NCBI GenBank assembly: GCA_947425785.1
Contig: CANEAY010000004.1
Coordinates: 1 to 64,000 of the forward strand
Source of the DNA: an uncultured Pseudoflavonifractor sp.
GTDB taxonomy: Bacteria; Bacillota; Clostridia; Oscillospirales; Oscillospiraceae
Direction: 5' to 3'
Length of the DNA stretch: 64,000 nucleotides
Made by a program: the position numbers and the translations under genes. Each line of letters begins with the position of its first letter. The stretch's first letter is position 1. Shown here one piece after another: positions 27,839-36,648 of this stretch. The notes under the pieces were generated by a model, which worked only from the letters and a program-made list of their open reading frames with translations, was not told the origin of the DNA and ran no database searches.

Positions 27839-28660
27839 TTACTGTTCCAGGACGAATTTCTCCACCATTTGGCCCACGCCCGCCGCTGTGTTGGAAGGGG
27901 CCGGGTATCTGGCGGCGGCTTTGGCTTCCTCCGTGGCGTTTTCCATGGCGAAAGACCACTCGGCCCAGGAGAGCATTTCCAGGTCGTTGCCCGCGTCGCC
28001 GAAGGCCATGACCTCCGCCGCCGTTAGGCCCAGGTGTTCGGCCAGGGCCTGGAGGGCCTTCCCCTTACTGGCGCCGCCTACGGCGAACTCCAGGTTGTTT
28101 CCGAAGGAGTTGGCCAGCTCCACCGCCCCGGTGGCCCGGACGGCCGCCTCCAGGGCGGCGCGCTTTTCCGGCGGGACGTAGAAGAGATTGAACTTCTCCA
28201 CGTCCCGGCCCGCCAGGGCGGTGAGGAGGTCGCCGGCGAAGCAGGTATGGGCCTCAAAAAACTCGGAATAGCCCGCCATATTGTGCTCACGCACCAGGAG
28301 CCTGTCGGCGGCGCGGACGTAGTTTTGGCCGTCGCAGTAGACCTCGAAGGGGATGCCCTCCCGGTGGAGGAGGGCGATGATGGCGGCGGCCTGGGCATGG
28401 GGCATGAGGTGGCGGTAGACCATCTTCCCCGCTGCCACGTCCCACACAGCGGCGCCGTTGGCGGTGAGGGCGTAGTCCAGCCCTCCCAGCTGCTCCACCG
28501 CCCCGGCCAGAAGGCTCCAGGAGCGGCCGCTGGCGATGGCCAGCTTCACCCCCCTGTCCCGGGCCGCCCGGAGGGCGGCCACGTTCCGGGGGGGGACGGT
28601 CACATGGTCGTCGGAGAGCAGGGTGCCGTCCAGATCCATGGCAATGAGTTTGATAGACAA
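27839..28660 (-). CDS. Cof-type HAD-IIB sugar-phosphatase-like hydrolase
   Basis: 273 residues. Motif I A-M-D-L-D-G-T-L-L is at residues 7-15, motif II I-A-S-G-R near 42 and motif IV G-D-A-G-N-D-x-x-M near 215. The large cap between II and III is the class IIB (Cof/YidA) type. Probably dephosphorylates a sugar phosphate or flavin-type metabolite; substrate not determinable. It is the last gene of a seven-gene operon, 5 bp after the transketolase subunit. Location beside carbohydrate enzymes hints at a sugar phosphate. Confidence 0.88.
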   Translation of the reverse strand: MSIKLIAMDLDGTLLSDDHVTVPPRNVAALRAARDRGVKLAIASGRSWSLLAGAVEQLGGLDYALTANGAAVWDVAAGKMVYRHLMPHAQAAAIIALLHREGIPFEVYCDGQNYVRAADRLLVREHNMAGYSEFFEAHTCFAGDLLTALAGRDVEKFNLFYVPPEKRAALEAAVRATGAVELANSFGNNLEFAVGGASKGKALQALAEHLGLTAAEVMAFGDAGNDLEMLSWAEWSFAMENATEEAKAAARYPAPSNTAAGVGQMVEKFVLEQ

Positions 28661-28665
28661 GGTGA

Positions 28666-29616
28666 TTACCCCTTTTTCAGCTTCAGGGCCTGACGGACTT
28701 TCTCCGCGATGCCCTCCGGGGTGAGGCCGTAGTGCTCCAGCACCTGCTCCGCCTTGCCGGAGCGGCCGAAGGTGTCCTCCACACCGTGGCGCACCACGGG
28801 CACGGGGCAGCTCCCGCTGACACAGGCGCAGACCGCCTCACCCAGGCCGCCGATGATGTTGTGCTCCTCGGTGGTGACGATACAGCCCGTCTCTTCGGCG
28901 GCCTTCAATACCAGCTCGGTATCCAGGGGCTTTACAGTGTGCATATCGATGACCCGGAGGCTGACGCCCTCGGCGGCCAGCAGTTCGGCGGCGGCCAGGG
29001 CCTTCTGCACCATGAGGCCCACAGCGATGACGGCGGCGTCGCTCCCCTCCCGGAGCTCGACCCCCTTGCCCAGCTCAAACTTGTAGCCGGGGATGGCGTC
29101 GGTGACGGTGTCCACCGCCAGGCGGCCCAGGCGGAGGTAGGCGGGGCCGTCGTAGTCCAGCAGGGCCTTGACGGCGGCGGTCATCTCATTGCCGTCGCAG
29201 GGGCAGCACACCACCATGCCAGGGATGCTGCGCATGGTGGCGAAGTCCTCGCAGCACTGGTGGGTGGCGCCGTCCTCCCCCACGCTGAGGCCGCCGTGGG
29301 AGCCCACTACCTTCACGTTCAGGCGGGGGTAGGCCACGCTGTTGCGCACCTGCTCAAAGGCCCGGCCGACGGTGAACATGGCGAAGGAGTTGGCGAAGGG
29401 CTTCTTGCCGCAGGCGGCCAGGCCCGCGGCCACGCCCACCATATTGCACTCGGCGATGCCCATGTCAAAGAACCGCTCGGGATATGCCTTGGCAAAGCCG
29501 TTGGTCATGGTGGCGGTGGACAGGTCGGCGTCCAGCACCACCAGGTCGGGGTACTCCTCGGCCAGGGCGACCAGAGCCTTGCCGTAGGCGGCTCTTGTGG
29601 CGATCTTCTCTCCCAT
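28666..29616 (-). CDS. Transketolase, C-terminal (pyrimidine-binding) subunit
   Basis: 316 residues; the second half of a split transketolase. It begins with A-T-R-A-A-Y-G-K-A-L, typical of this subunit, and contains the central transketolase Pyr domain (F-D-M-G-I-A-E-C-N-M-V near 49) and the C-terminal domain. The catalytic partner is the adjacent N-terminal subunit, one base upstream; together they transfer ketol groups in the non-oxidative pentose phosphate pathway. Start ATG at 29616 has GGAGGGG upstream. Confidence 0.94.
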   Translation of the reverse strand: MGEKIATRAAYGKALVALAEEYPDLVVLDADLSTATMTNGFAKAYPERFFDMGIAECNMVGVAAGLAACGKKPFANSFAMFTVGRAFEQVRNSVAYPRLNVKVVGSHGGLSVGEDGATHQCCEDFATMRSIPGMVVCCPCDGNEMTAAVKALLDYDGPAYLRLGRLAVDTVTDAIPGYKFELGKGVELREGSDAAVIAVGLMVQKALAAAELLAAEGVSLRVIDMHTVKPLDTELVLKAAEETGCIVTTEEHNIIGGLGEAVCACVSGSCPVPVVRHGVEDTFGRSGKAEQVLEHYGLTPEGIAEKVRQALKLKKG

Positions 29617-29617
29617 G

Positions 29618-30469
29618 TTACTTCCCCTCCTTTTCCAGCTTTTCAAGGACAGCGGCCAGCTCGGCGCGGGCCTTCTCGTACTGCTCAGCGTTGGGGGCCT
29701 TGCCGTGCCAGCCGGCGTCGTTCTCCATGAAGGAGACCCCCTTGCCCTTCACCGTCTTTGCCAGGATGACGGTGGGCTTATCCTTGAGCGTGGCGGCCTT
29801 GTCCAGAGCGGCGGCAATGGCCTCTATATCGTGGCCGTCCACCTTGAGCACGTGCCAGTTGAAGGACTCGAACTTCTTGTCCAGGGGCTCGGAGGGCATC
29901 ACGTCGGCGGTGGCGCCGTCGATCTGCAGGCCGTTGACATCCACGATGGCACAGAAATTGTCCAGATGGTACTTGGCCGCCGCCATGGCGGCCTCCCACA
30001 CCTGGCCCTCCTCGATCTCGCCGTCCCCCAGGACGGCGTAGACCCGGTAGTCCTTCTTGTCCAGCTTTCCCGCCAGGGCCATGCCCACGGCGGCGGAGAT
30101 TCCCTGGCCCAAAGAGCCGGTGGACATATCCACACCCTTGACGTGGACCATGTCCGGGTGGCCGGAGAAGTGGCCCTGGATGGAGCGGAAGAGCTTCAGC
30201 TCCTCCTGGGGGAAGAAGCCTTTCAGAGCCAGAGCGGCGTAAAGGGCGGGGCTGGTGTGGCCCTTGGAGAGCACCAGCCGGTCACGGCCGGGGGCGGTGG
30301 GGTCGGCGGGATCCACCTTCATGGTGTGGAAGTAGAGCACCGTGAGGATATCCGCCACCGACAGGGAGCCGCCGATGTGGCCCGAGGAGGCGGCAAAGAC
30401 CGCGTCCAGGGCCAGGGAACGGACTTTGGCCGCGGTCAGGGTCAGGGAATGGAGTTCTTTCGCGTCCAT
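29618..30469 (-). CDS. Transketolase, N-terminal (TPP-binding) subunit
   Basis: 283 residues. It has the thiamine-diphosphate motif G-D-G-E-I-E-E-G-Q-V-W-E near residue 143 and D-V-N-G-L-Q-I-D-G after it. The early G-H-I-G-G-S-L-S is near 31 and L-S-K-G-H near 68. It forms the active enzyme with the downstream subunit. Split transketolases are common in Clostridia. The start lies 22 bp after the phosphohexomutase stop. Confidence 0.94.
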   Translation of the reverse strand: MDAKELHSLTLTAAKVRSLALDAVFAASSGHIGGSLSVADILTVLYFHTMKVDPADPTAPGRDRLVLSKGHTSPALYAALALKGFFPQEELKLFRSIQGHFSGHPDMVHVKGVDMSTGSLGQGISAAVGMALAGKLDKKDYRVYAVLGDGEIEEGQVWEAAMAAAKYHLDNFCAIVDVNGLQIDGATADVMPSEPLDKKFESFNWHVLKVDGHDIEAIAAALDKAATLKDKPTVILAKTVKGKGVSFMENDAGWHGKAPNAEQYEKARAELAAVLEKLEKEGK

Positions 30470-30491
30470 GAGATCACCTTTCCTATCGTAA

Positions 30492-31970
30492 TTAGTCTAA
30501 AACGGACAGATCAAGGCCGGGAAGGCCCCGGAGCAGTTCTTTCGCTGTGGCCAGGAGCCTTTGCGCACCGCCGGGGGCGTTCCCCTCGGCATTCAGGGGC
30601 AGGAGGGGGTCGTGAAGGGACTGGCGCAGGAGCATCCAGCCCTCGGGCAGAGTGAGGCGCACCCCTTCACAGGTGGGGGCCAGAGTGAAACCCTTCTCCT
30701 CCGCCCGGCGGCGGAAGGCCTCCAGGGCGGCGGCGCCCTTCTCCTGAAAGTCCTCCCCGGCAATGGGGATGCGGCGCTCCGTCTCCTCCACGCCGGGGGG
30801 AAGGGCTTCGATGAGGGAGGCCAGGCTTCCCCGTTGAGTAAGCGCGATGACCAGCTTCACCGCCAGATAGGCCCCGTCGTCCAGGGCGTAGTTCTCCATG
30901 AGGGCACCGTGGCCGGAGGTCTCCATGGCCAGGGGGCAGTCCACCCCTTCGGCGTTCAGCCGGAGCATCTCGTTGATGACGTTCTTATAGCCCCGCTTGA
31001 ACCGGCGGTGCTTCAGCCCCAGCTCCCCCTCCAGAAAGGCGGTGAGCCGGTCGGAGGTCACCGAGTCGGTGACGATAGTGCCCCCCGGGTGGTGGGGGGC
31101 CAGGATGGCGGCGGCCAGGGCGATGATGGCGTCCCGGTTCACCTCCGTCCCGCCGGGGAGGACGGCGGACATCCGGTCCACGTCGGTGTCGAAGATAAGG
31201 CCCAGGCCGGCCCCGCTGGAGAGCACCGCCTTCTGGATGGCGGCCATGGCGGCGGGGTTTTCCGGGTTGGGGATGTGGTTGGGAAAATGGCCGTCCGGCT
31301 CCAGGAACTGGCTGCCGGAGCAGTCACAGCCCAGGGGCTCCAGCACCTGCCGGACAAAGAAGCCCCCGGCCCCGTTGCCCGCGTCCACCACGATGTGGAG
31401 GCCGGCCAGGGGCCTGTCCCCCTTCCCCGCTCCAGTGACGATCCTGCCCCGAAGGTGGGCGCAGTAGAGGCCCATCAAGTCCAAAGGCTCCGCCGGGGGG
31501 GCGGTCTCCGGCACCTGGGGCAGGCTCCCGGCCAGGGTGAGGAGTGCCTTTACGTCCCCCTTGTCAAAGCCGCCCTGGGCGGTGAAGAACTTCATGCCGT
31601 TGCGCTCCATGGGCAGGTGGCTGGCGGTGAGCATGATGGAGCCATCCAGGGCCGTTTCGGAAAAGACGGTGCCCATGAACATGGCGGGGGTGGAGGCAAG
31701 GCCGCAGTCCAGGCCCCTGGCCCCCTGGCTCCCGATGCCCCGAAGGGCGGCGGCTTTCAGGCTCTGGGCCGTCAGCCGGGAGTCGTGGCCCACCCCCACC
31801 CGGAGGGCGGCGGGGGCCTTCCCCGTCTTCTCCGCCAGCCACAGCACAAAGGCGGCGGCGATCTGGGCGCAGGCTTCCGGGGTGAGGGTCACCCCGCCCC
31901 CGCCGGGGACGGACAGGGCCACCCCACGGACGTCGCTCCCATTCTGGAGCTTTTGAAGGCCGTCAAACAT
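30492..31970 (-). CDS. Phosphomannomutase/phosphoglucomutase
   Basis: 492-residue alpha-D-phosphohexomutase. The phosphoserine loop T-A-S-H-L-P-M-E-R-N-G-M-K is near residue 115, the metal loop F-D-T-D-V-D-R near 257, and a sugar-specificity loop E-T-S-G-H-G-A near 350. The N-terminal N-G-S-D-V-R-G matches the substrate-contact start. Typical phosphoserine loops read T-A-S-H-N-P; L replaces N here. Probably supplies sugar-1-phosphates for cell-envelope polymers. AAAGGAGGG precedes the ATG. Confidence 0.92.
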   Translation of the reverse strand: MFDGLQKLQNGSDVRGVALSVPGGGGVTLTPEACAQIAAAFVLWLAEKTGKAPAALRVGVGHDSRLTAQSLKAAALRGIGSQGARGLDCGLASTPAMFMGTVFSETALDGSIMLTASHLPMERNGMKFFTAQGGFDKGDVKALLTLAGSLPQVPETAPPAEPLDLMGLYCAHLRGRIVTGAGKGDRPLAGLHIVVDAGNGAGGFFVRQVLEPLGCDCSGSQFLEPDGHFPNHIPNPENPAAMAAIQKAVLSSGAGLGLIFDTDVDRMSAVLPGGTEVNRDAIIALAAAILAPHHPGGTIVTDSVTSDRLTAFLEGELGLKHRRFKRGYKNVINEMLRLNAEGVDCPLAMETSGHGALMENYALDDGAYLAVKLVIALTQRGSLASLIEALPPGVEETERRIPIAGEDFQEKGAAALEAFRRRAEEKGFTLAPTCEGVRLTLPEGWMLLRQSLHDPLLPLNAEGNAPGGAQRLLATAKELLRGLPGLDLSVLD

Positions 31971-32000
31971 AAGCGTGCCCTCCTTTGAGGGGGAAAGGAT

Positions 32001-32651
32001 TTATTTGGTGCCGAAAATACGGTCGCCGGCGTCGCCCAGGCCGGGGACGATGTAGCCGTGCTCGTTGAGCTTCTCGTCCACAGCGCCGGCGTAGATGTCC
32101 ACGTCGGGGTGCTGGGCCTGGACAGCGTCGATACCGTAGGGGGCGGCCACCAGCACCATGAGCTTGATGTTCTTACAGCCCCGCTTCTTCATCTCGTCGA
32201 TGGCGGCGCAGGCGCTCCCGCCGGTGGCCAGCATGGGATCCACGATCATGATGTCCCGCTCGGCGATGTCCTTGGGCATCTTGCAGAAGTAGACATGGGG
32301 CTCCAGGGTCTCCTCGTCCCGGAACATACCGATGTGGCCCACACGGGCGGAGGGGATCATTTTCAGAACGCCGTCCACCAGGCCAAGGCCCGCCCGGAGG
32401 ATGGGCACCACGGCGATCTTCTTGCCCGCCAGGGTGGGCTGCATGGTCTTGCAGATGGGGGTCTCGATCTCCTTGGTGGTCATGGGCAGGTCACGGGTGG
32501 CCTCGTAGGTGATGAGCATACCCACCTCCCCTACCAGCTCCCGGAAATCCTTAACGCTGGTCTCCTTCTTGCGCATGATGGTCAGCTTGTGGGCCACCAG
32601 AGGGTGATCCATCACATGGACTTTGCTGTTTCCTTCGTACATCGTTGTCAT
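32001..32651 (-). CDS. upp: Uracil phosphoribosyltransferase
   Basis: 216 residues; uracil plus PRPP gives UMP (pyrimidine salvage). Features: H-P-L-V-x-H-K-L-T near residue 16, P-I-L-R-A-G-L-G near 83, the PRPP loop D-P-M-L-A-T-G-G-S near 137 and the uracil-binding G-L-G-D-A-G-D-R at the C-terminus. Start has GGAAGGGG upstream. It is the third gene of the operon, 10 bp after tsaB. Confidence 0.97.
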   Translation of the reverse strand: MTTMYEGNSKVHVMDHPLVAHKLTIMRKKETSVKDFRELVGEVGMLITYEATRDLPMTTKEIETPICKTMQPTLAGKKIAVVPILRAGLGLVDGVLKMIPSARVGHIGMFRDEETLEPHVYFCKMPKDIAERDIMIVDPMLATGGSACAAIDEMKKRGCKNIKLMVLVAAPYGIDAVQAQHPDVDIYAGAVDEKLNEHGYIVPGLGDAGDRIFGTK

Positions 32652-32661
32652 ACCCCTTCCG

Positions 32662-33369
32662 TCAATGTTTGGATTTTTCCCGTTCCAGCCGCTCCCGCTC
32701 GGCTTGAGAGAGGCGGTGGTAATGAGGCGTCAGTTGGTCGGCGGTGGTCAGCTCCCCCGCCTGGGCCTGCCCCAGGGCGGCCCGGGCCACCCCCCAGGCG
32801 CTCTGAAAGCGCAGGTTGGGCGGCGGCATATGGACTTCCAGGCCCATCCCGGTCAGGGCCTCACAGGCCAGGGCCGCCCCATCTCCCGCCAAGAGAGGGA
32901 CGGCCCCGTCCCTCTTCAGCTCCTCCCCCAGCTCTTCCAAGCCGATGGCCCGGTCGGGGGTGAGGCGGATGACGGCCGCCCCGTCGGAGGAGAAGCGGGC
33001 GTTGTAGACCTGGCTGCGCCGGGCGTCCATGACGCAGCACACCTCCCCCCGCCAGAGGGAGAGGTTCCAGGCCATGGCCTCCAGAGTGGAGACTCCGGCG
33101 CAGGGCTTGTCCAGGGCCCAGGCAAGGCCCTTGCAGGCAGAGACCCCGATGCGCAGGCCGGTGAAGGAGCCGGGTCCGGCGGCCACGGCGAACACGTCCA
33201 CATCCTTCAGGGCCATGCCGCAGTTTTTCAGCAGTTCCTCCGCCATAGGCAGGAGGGTCTTGGAATGGGTGAGGCCGCTGTTCTCGTAGGACTGGGCGAT
33301 GAGGTGGTCATCCTCGGTCAGGCACACGGAGCAGGCCACAGCGGAGGATTCCAGAGCCAATATCTTCAT
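32662..33369 (-). CDS. tsaB: tRNA threonylcarbamoyladenosine biosynthesis protein TsaB
   Basis: 235 residues; the non-catalytic TsaD partner needed for t6A37 in tRNA. The N-terminal ASKHA fold begins I-L-A-L-E-S-S-A and shows H-S-K-T-L-L-P near 35 and [11 protein letters not shown] near 66-76. The ATG at 33369 overlaps tsaE by 4 bp (ATGA). TsaD is not in the window. Confidence 0.95.
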   Translation of the reverse strand: MKILALESSAVACSVCLTEDDHLIAQSYENSGLTHSKTLLPMAEELLKNCGMALKDVDVFAVAAGPGSFTGLRIGVSACKGLAWALDKPCAGVSTLEAMAWNLSLWRGEVCCVMDARRSQVYNARFSSDGAAVIRLTPDRAIGLEELGEELKRDGAVPLLAGDGAALACEALTGMGLEVHMPPPNLRFQSAWGVARAALGQAQAGELTTADQLTPHYHRLSQAERERLEREKSKH

Positions 33370-33788
33370 TGCGTCCCCTCCTCTATGGTGATGACCCGGT
33401 CGGTGTCCCCCTCCCCCCGGCGGATGTCCACCCGGAGGGCGCCAGTGAGGGCGTCGGAGACCTTTTCGCTCCACTCCACGGCGCACACGCCCCCCCGGCC
33501 CAGGTAGTCCTCCCAGCCGATGTCGAAGAGCTCGTCGGAGGACTCCAGGCGGTACATATCAAAGTGGAACAGGGGCAGGCGGCCCCCCTCGTACTCGTTG
33601 ACGATGGTGAAGGTGGGGCTGGTGATCCGGTCGGTGAGGCCCAGGCCACGGGCCAGGCCACGGGTGAAGGCGGTCTTTCCCGCCCCCAGGTCGCCGGTGA
33701 AGGCAATGACGGCGCCCGGCGCCAGGCTTTGGGCCAGGGACTCCCCTACCGCCTCGGTCTCCCCCTCGCTGTGGGTGCGGTATTCCAT
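33366..33788 (-). CDS. tsaE: tRNA threonylcarbamoyladenosine biosynthesis ATPase TsaE
   Basis: 140 residues; small P-loop ATPase of t6A synthesis. Walker A G-D-L-G-A-G-K-T is at 32-39, T-S-P-T-F near 57, H-F-D-x-Y-R-L near 74 and E-W-x-E near 105. It is the first gene of the leftward operon tsaE-tsaB-upp-mutase-transketolase-HAD. A TATACT sequence at 33831-33836 (minus strand) is a candidate -10 box, but no good -35 is seen. Confidence 0.95.
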   Translation of the reverse strand: MEYRTHSEGETEAVGESLAQSLAPGAVIAFTGDLGAGKTAFTRGLARGLGLTDRITSPTFTIVNEYEGGRLPLFHFDMYRLESSDELFDIGWEDYLGRGGVCAVEWSEKVSDALTGALRVDIRRGEGDTDRVITIEEGTQ

Positions 33789-33900
33789 GCCTTCTCCCCC
33801 TTTTCTAATGTTTTTCTAAATTCCAATATTGTAGTATAGCATAACCGCGCAAGAAATGGTATACTATCTGGGAAAGATTTCTGAAAAGGAGGCGGCGGCT

Positions 33901-35082
33901 TTGTCCTGGCTCACCGATTCCCTCCGGGAATTCAAGGCCCGGGGAGATAAGCTCCTGCTGGCGTTGTGCCTGATCCTCAGCCTTTTCGGCGTGGCCCTGG
34001 TCTACTCCGCCACCCGCTATACCAAGAGCAGCCGCAGCGCGGTGGTACAACTCATCGGCATCGTTCTGGGCGTTATCCTTTACATCCTTTTGTCCTCGGT
34101 GGACTTTGAGCTGTTCACCCAGCGGACGTGGAAGTGGCTCTTCCCCTTCTCCGTCCTCTTCATCCTCACCACCCTCACCCCCTGGGGGGTGGAGTATAAC
34201 GGCAACCGCAGCTGGCTCCAGATCCCCCACTTCCCCACCACCATCCAGCCGGCGGAGATCTCCAAGGTGTTTTTCATCCTCCTGCTGGCCCTGCAGTTCA
34301 GCAAGCTGCGGGAGCGGGGCATCTCCCGGCCTGCCTCGGTCTTCTCTACAGCGGGGCACACCCTGTTCATGTGCGGCGTTATCGCCGTGGCCTCCGGGGA
34401 CTTCGGCATGGCCCTCATCTACGGTCTTATCTTTGTGGTGATGGCCTGGGCGGCGGGGGTGAAGCTGCGGTGGTTCGTGCTGGCCGCCGTGGTCATCGCT
34501 GTGGCCGCCGCCATCCTCTGGCCCCATTTGGCGAGTGACGTCCACTTCCGGCGCATCTCCATCGTCATCGACCACCTGACGGGCAATGAGGCCACCCTCT
34601 ACGACCAGACCATGGACACCGGCTGGCAGCAGACCCGCTCCATCATGGCCATCGGCTCCGGGGGACTGTGGGGCCAGGGCTATCTGAAGGGCATCCAGAC
34701 CCAGAGCCCCTACCGCACCTCCCTCCCTGCCCGGATGGACGACGAAATTTTTGCCGTGTGCGGCGAGGAGCTGGGGCTGGTGGGCTGTCTGGTGCTCCTT
34801 CTGCTGCTGGCGGCCATCATCGTCCGCTGCCTGTGGGTGGCCCGGCAGGCCAGCAGTTACCAGTCCGCCCTGGTGGCCACGGGCATGGCGGGGATGCTGG
34901 CGGCCCAGGTGTGCATCAACGTGGGCATGTGCCTCTACCTCTTCCCGGTGGTGGGCATCACCCTGCCCTTCGTCAGCGCGGGAGGCACTTCCCTCATCAC
35001 CATGTTCGCCGCCATGGGGGCGGTGTCCTCCATCAAGACCCGCTCCCTGCCCAGTTGGCTGCGGGATCGAAGCCAGCTTTGA
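33901..35082 (+). CDS. rodA: FtsW/RodA/SpoVE-family glycosyltransferase, likely RodA
   Basis: 393 residues with about ten membrane segments. Family marks: N-R-S-W-L-Q-I near residue 103, Q-P-A-E-I-S-K after it, and the C-terminal G-I-T-L-P-F-V-S-A-G-G-T-S. SEDS enzymes polymerise lipid II. The TTG at 33901 is chosen because AAAAGGAGG lies 8 bases upstream. An in-frame ATG at 33856 overlaps a TGGTATACT promoter-like box and has no ribosome site. RodA rather than FtsW is inferred from context and short length. Confidence 0.9.
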   Translation: MSWLTDSLREFKARGDKLLLALCLILSLFGVALVYSATRYTKSSRSAVVQLIGIVLGVILYILLSSVDFELFTQRTWKWLFPFSVLFILTTLTPWGVEYNGNRSWLQIPHFPTTIQPAEISKVFFILLLALQFSKLRERGISRPASVFSTAGHTLFMCGVIAVASGDFGMALIYGLIFVVMAWAAGVKLRWFVLAAVVIAVAAAILWPHLASDVHFRRISIVIDHLTGNEATLYDQTMDTGWQQTRSIMAIGSGGLWGQGYLKGIQTQSPYRTSLPARMDDEIFAVCGEELGLVGCLVLLLLLAAIIVRCLWVARQASSYQSALVATGMAGMLAAQVCINVGMCLYLFPVVGITLPFVSAGGTSLITMFAAMGAVSSIKTRSLPSWLRDRSQL

Positions 35083-35222
35083 TTCTCTTTAAAAGTTTCA
35101 AAAATTTTCGAGACAAACCCAAATTCGAAGAATTTTGGTTCTATTAGAATAACCTCCTTGTTACAGGCAAGACTACCAACAGCCCAATTCTGGTGTCAAA
35201 CCCATACAAGGAGGTTTTTTCA

Positions 35223-36506
35223 TTGAAACACAGTCTTACCCGCCGCCTGCTGGCCCTGACCTGCGCCGGGGCCCTGGCCTTCACCCTGCCCGCCGCCTCC
35301 GCCCTCTTCGGCGGCGGCAGCGAGCCTGCCGCCGTGGCTACCTTCTCCAAGAACGGCCCCGCGGCGGAGCCCATCACCTTCTCCCCTGACGACTTCCGGG
35401 TCACCGGGGACGGGGAGCTGCGCTCCATCGTCCTCACCTCCCTGCCCGACCCCGCCGCCGGCATCCTCACCATCGGCGGCCAGACTGTCCCCGAGGGCAG
35501 CGAGGTGGCCATGAGCGCCATGGCTGGGCTCCAGTTCAGCCCCCTGTCCTCCCCCATGCTCTCCGCCACCAGCTTCACCTTCGCTCCCGTCTTTGCCGAC
35601 GGCAGCGCCGGGGAGGATGTGACGGTGGGGCTCTATCTCCTCTCCGCCCCCAACGAGGCCCCGGTGGCGGAGGCCCTGGAGCTGTGCACCTATAAGAATG
35701 TGGAGATCCAGGGCACCTTCGCCGGGGTGGATCCAGAGGGGGATCTGCTCACCTTCCAGCTGGTGAGCAAGCCCGCCCGGGGGGCGGTGACCCAGGCGGA
35801 GGAGGGCTCCGCGGCCTTCACCTACACCCCCTATGAGAACAAAACCGGCAAGGACGCCTTCACCTATGTGGCGGTGGACGCCCTGGGCAACACCTCCCAG
35901 CCCGCCACCGTGTCCATCAAGATCGAGAAGCAGAAGACCAAGGTCACCTATTCCGACATGGCCGGCGTGGAGGGCCACCGGGAGGCGGTGCGCCTGGCCG
36001 AGGCCGGGGTGCTGGTGGGCGAGACCATGGACGGCCAGTATTTCTTCCACCCGGAGCAGACCATGTCCCGGGCCCAGTTCACCGCCCTGGCCCTGTCGGT
36101 CTCCGGCATGGAGGCGCTGAAGGATGTGACGCTCACCGGCTTTGCCGACGATGAGGCCATGGCGGTGTGGGCCAAGCCCTATGTCTCCTCCGCCCTGCGC
36201 TCCGGCGTGGTGCGGGGCTCCTTCGACCCGGAGGGCCGGGTGGTCTTTCAGGCCGGGGAGGACATCACCGCCGCCGAGGCCGCGGTGGTGCTCAACCGGG
36301 CCGTCAACGTCACCGACGTGACCGGCACCATGGCGGACGCCCCGGCCTGGTGCGCCCAGGCTGTGTCCAACCTGGACAGCTGCGGGATGCTCCCCGCCTC
36401 CGCCGCCCTGGACCAGCCCCTGACCCGGGCCCAGGCCGCCGTCATGCTCTCCGGCGCCCTGGACGTGATGGAGGCCAGGGACTCCGGCGGCTGGTTCCTC
36501 TGGTAA
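35223..36506 (+). CDS. Secreted surface protein with cadherin-like and SLH domains
   Basis: 427 residues. A signal peptide (about 1-27, cleavage near A-A-S-A) is followed by an Ala/Pro-rich region. One bacterial Ig/cadherin-like repeat comes next (about 145-240, with G-V-D-P-E-G-D-L-L-T-F and F-T-Y-T-P-Y). Two or three SLH repeats (about 250-420) should attach it to the wall. The start is a TTG at 35223 with AAGGAGG 8 bases upstream; the reading begins K-H-S-L-T-R-R. Role unknown. The region between it and rodA (35083-35222) holds only AT-rich inverted repeats. Confidence 0.83.
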   Translation: MKHSLTRRLLALTCAGALAFTLPAASALFGGGSEPAAVATFSKNGPAAEPITFSPDDFRVTGDGELRSIVLTSLPDPAAGILTIGGQTVPEGSEVAMSAMAGLQFSPLSSPMLSATSFTFAPVFADGSAGEDVTVGLYLLSAPNEAPVAEALELCTYKNVEIQGTFAGVDPEGDLLTFQLVSKPARGAVTQAEEGSAAFTYTPYENKTGKDAFTYVAVDALGNTSQPATVSIKIEKQKTKVTYSDMAGVEGHREAVRLAEAGVLVGETMDGQYFFHPEQTMSRAQFTALALSVSGMEALKDVTLTGFADDEAMAVWAKPYVSSALRSGVVRGSFDPEGRVVFQAGEDITAAEAAVVLNRAVNVTDVTGTMADAPAWCAQAVSNLDSCGMLPASAALDQPLTRAQAAVMLSGALDVMEARDSGGWFLW

Positions 36507-36515
36507 ATGCCTATG

Positions 36516-36546
36516 ATACGGCCCCGCCCCAGCGGCGGGGCCGTAT
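36516..36546 (+). terminator. Terminator after SLH surface-protein gene
   Basis: ATACGGCCCCGCC / GGCGGGGCCGTAT perfect hairpin, 5-base loop, followed by TTTCC. Confidence 0.85.
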
Positions 36547-36648
36547 TTCCATACGCACAATTTACAAACTGTTCATCCCTTCCCCGGCCTTGTCCGTTGC
36601 GAAATGTTACCATTTGTGCTATGATACCCCAAAAGGAGCGTGAGCTTT

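Noticed and set aside
35083-35222. AT-rich inverted repeats between rodA and the SLH gene
   Set aside because: Stems such as TCGAA-based pairs are short and imperfect with no T run; not enough for a terminator or riboswitch call.
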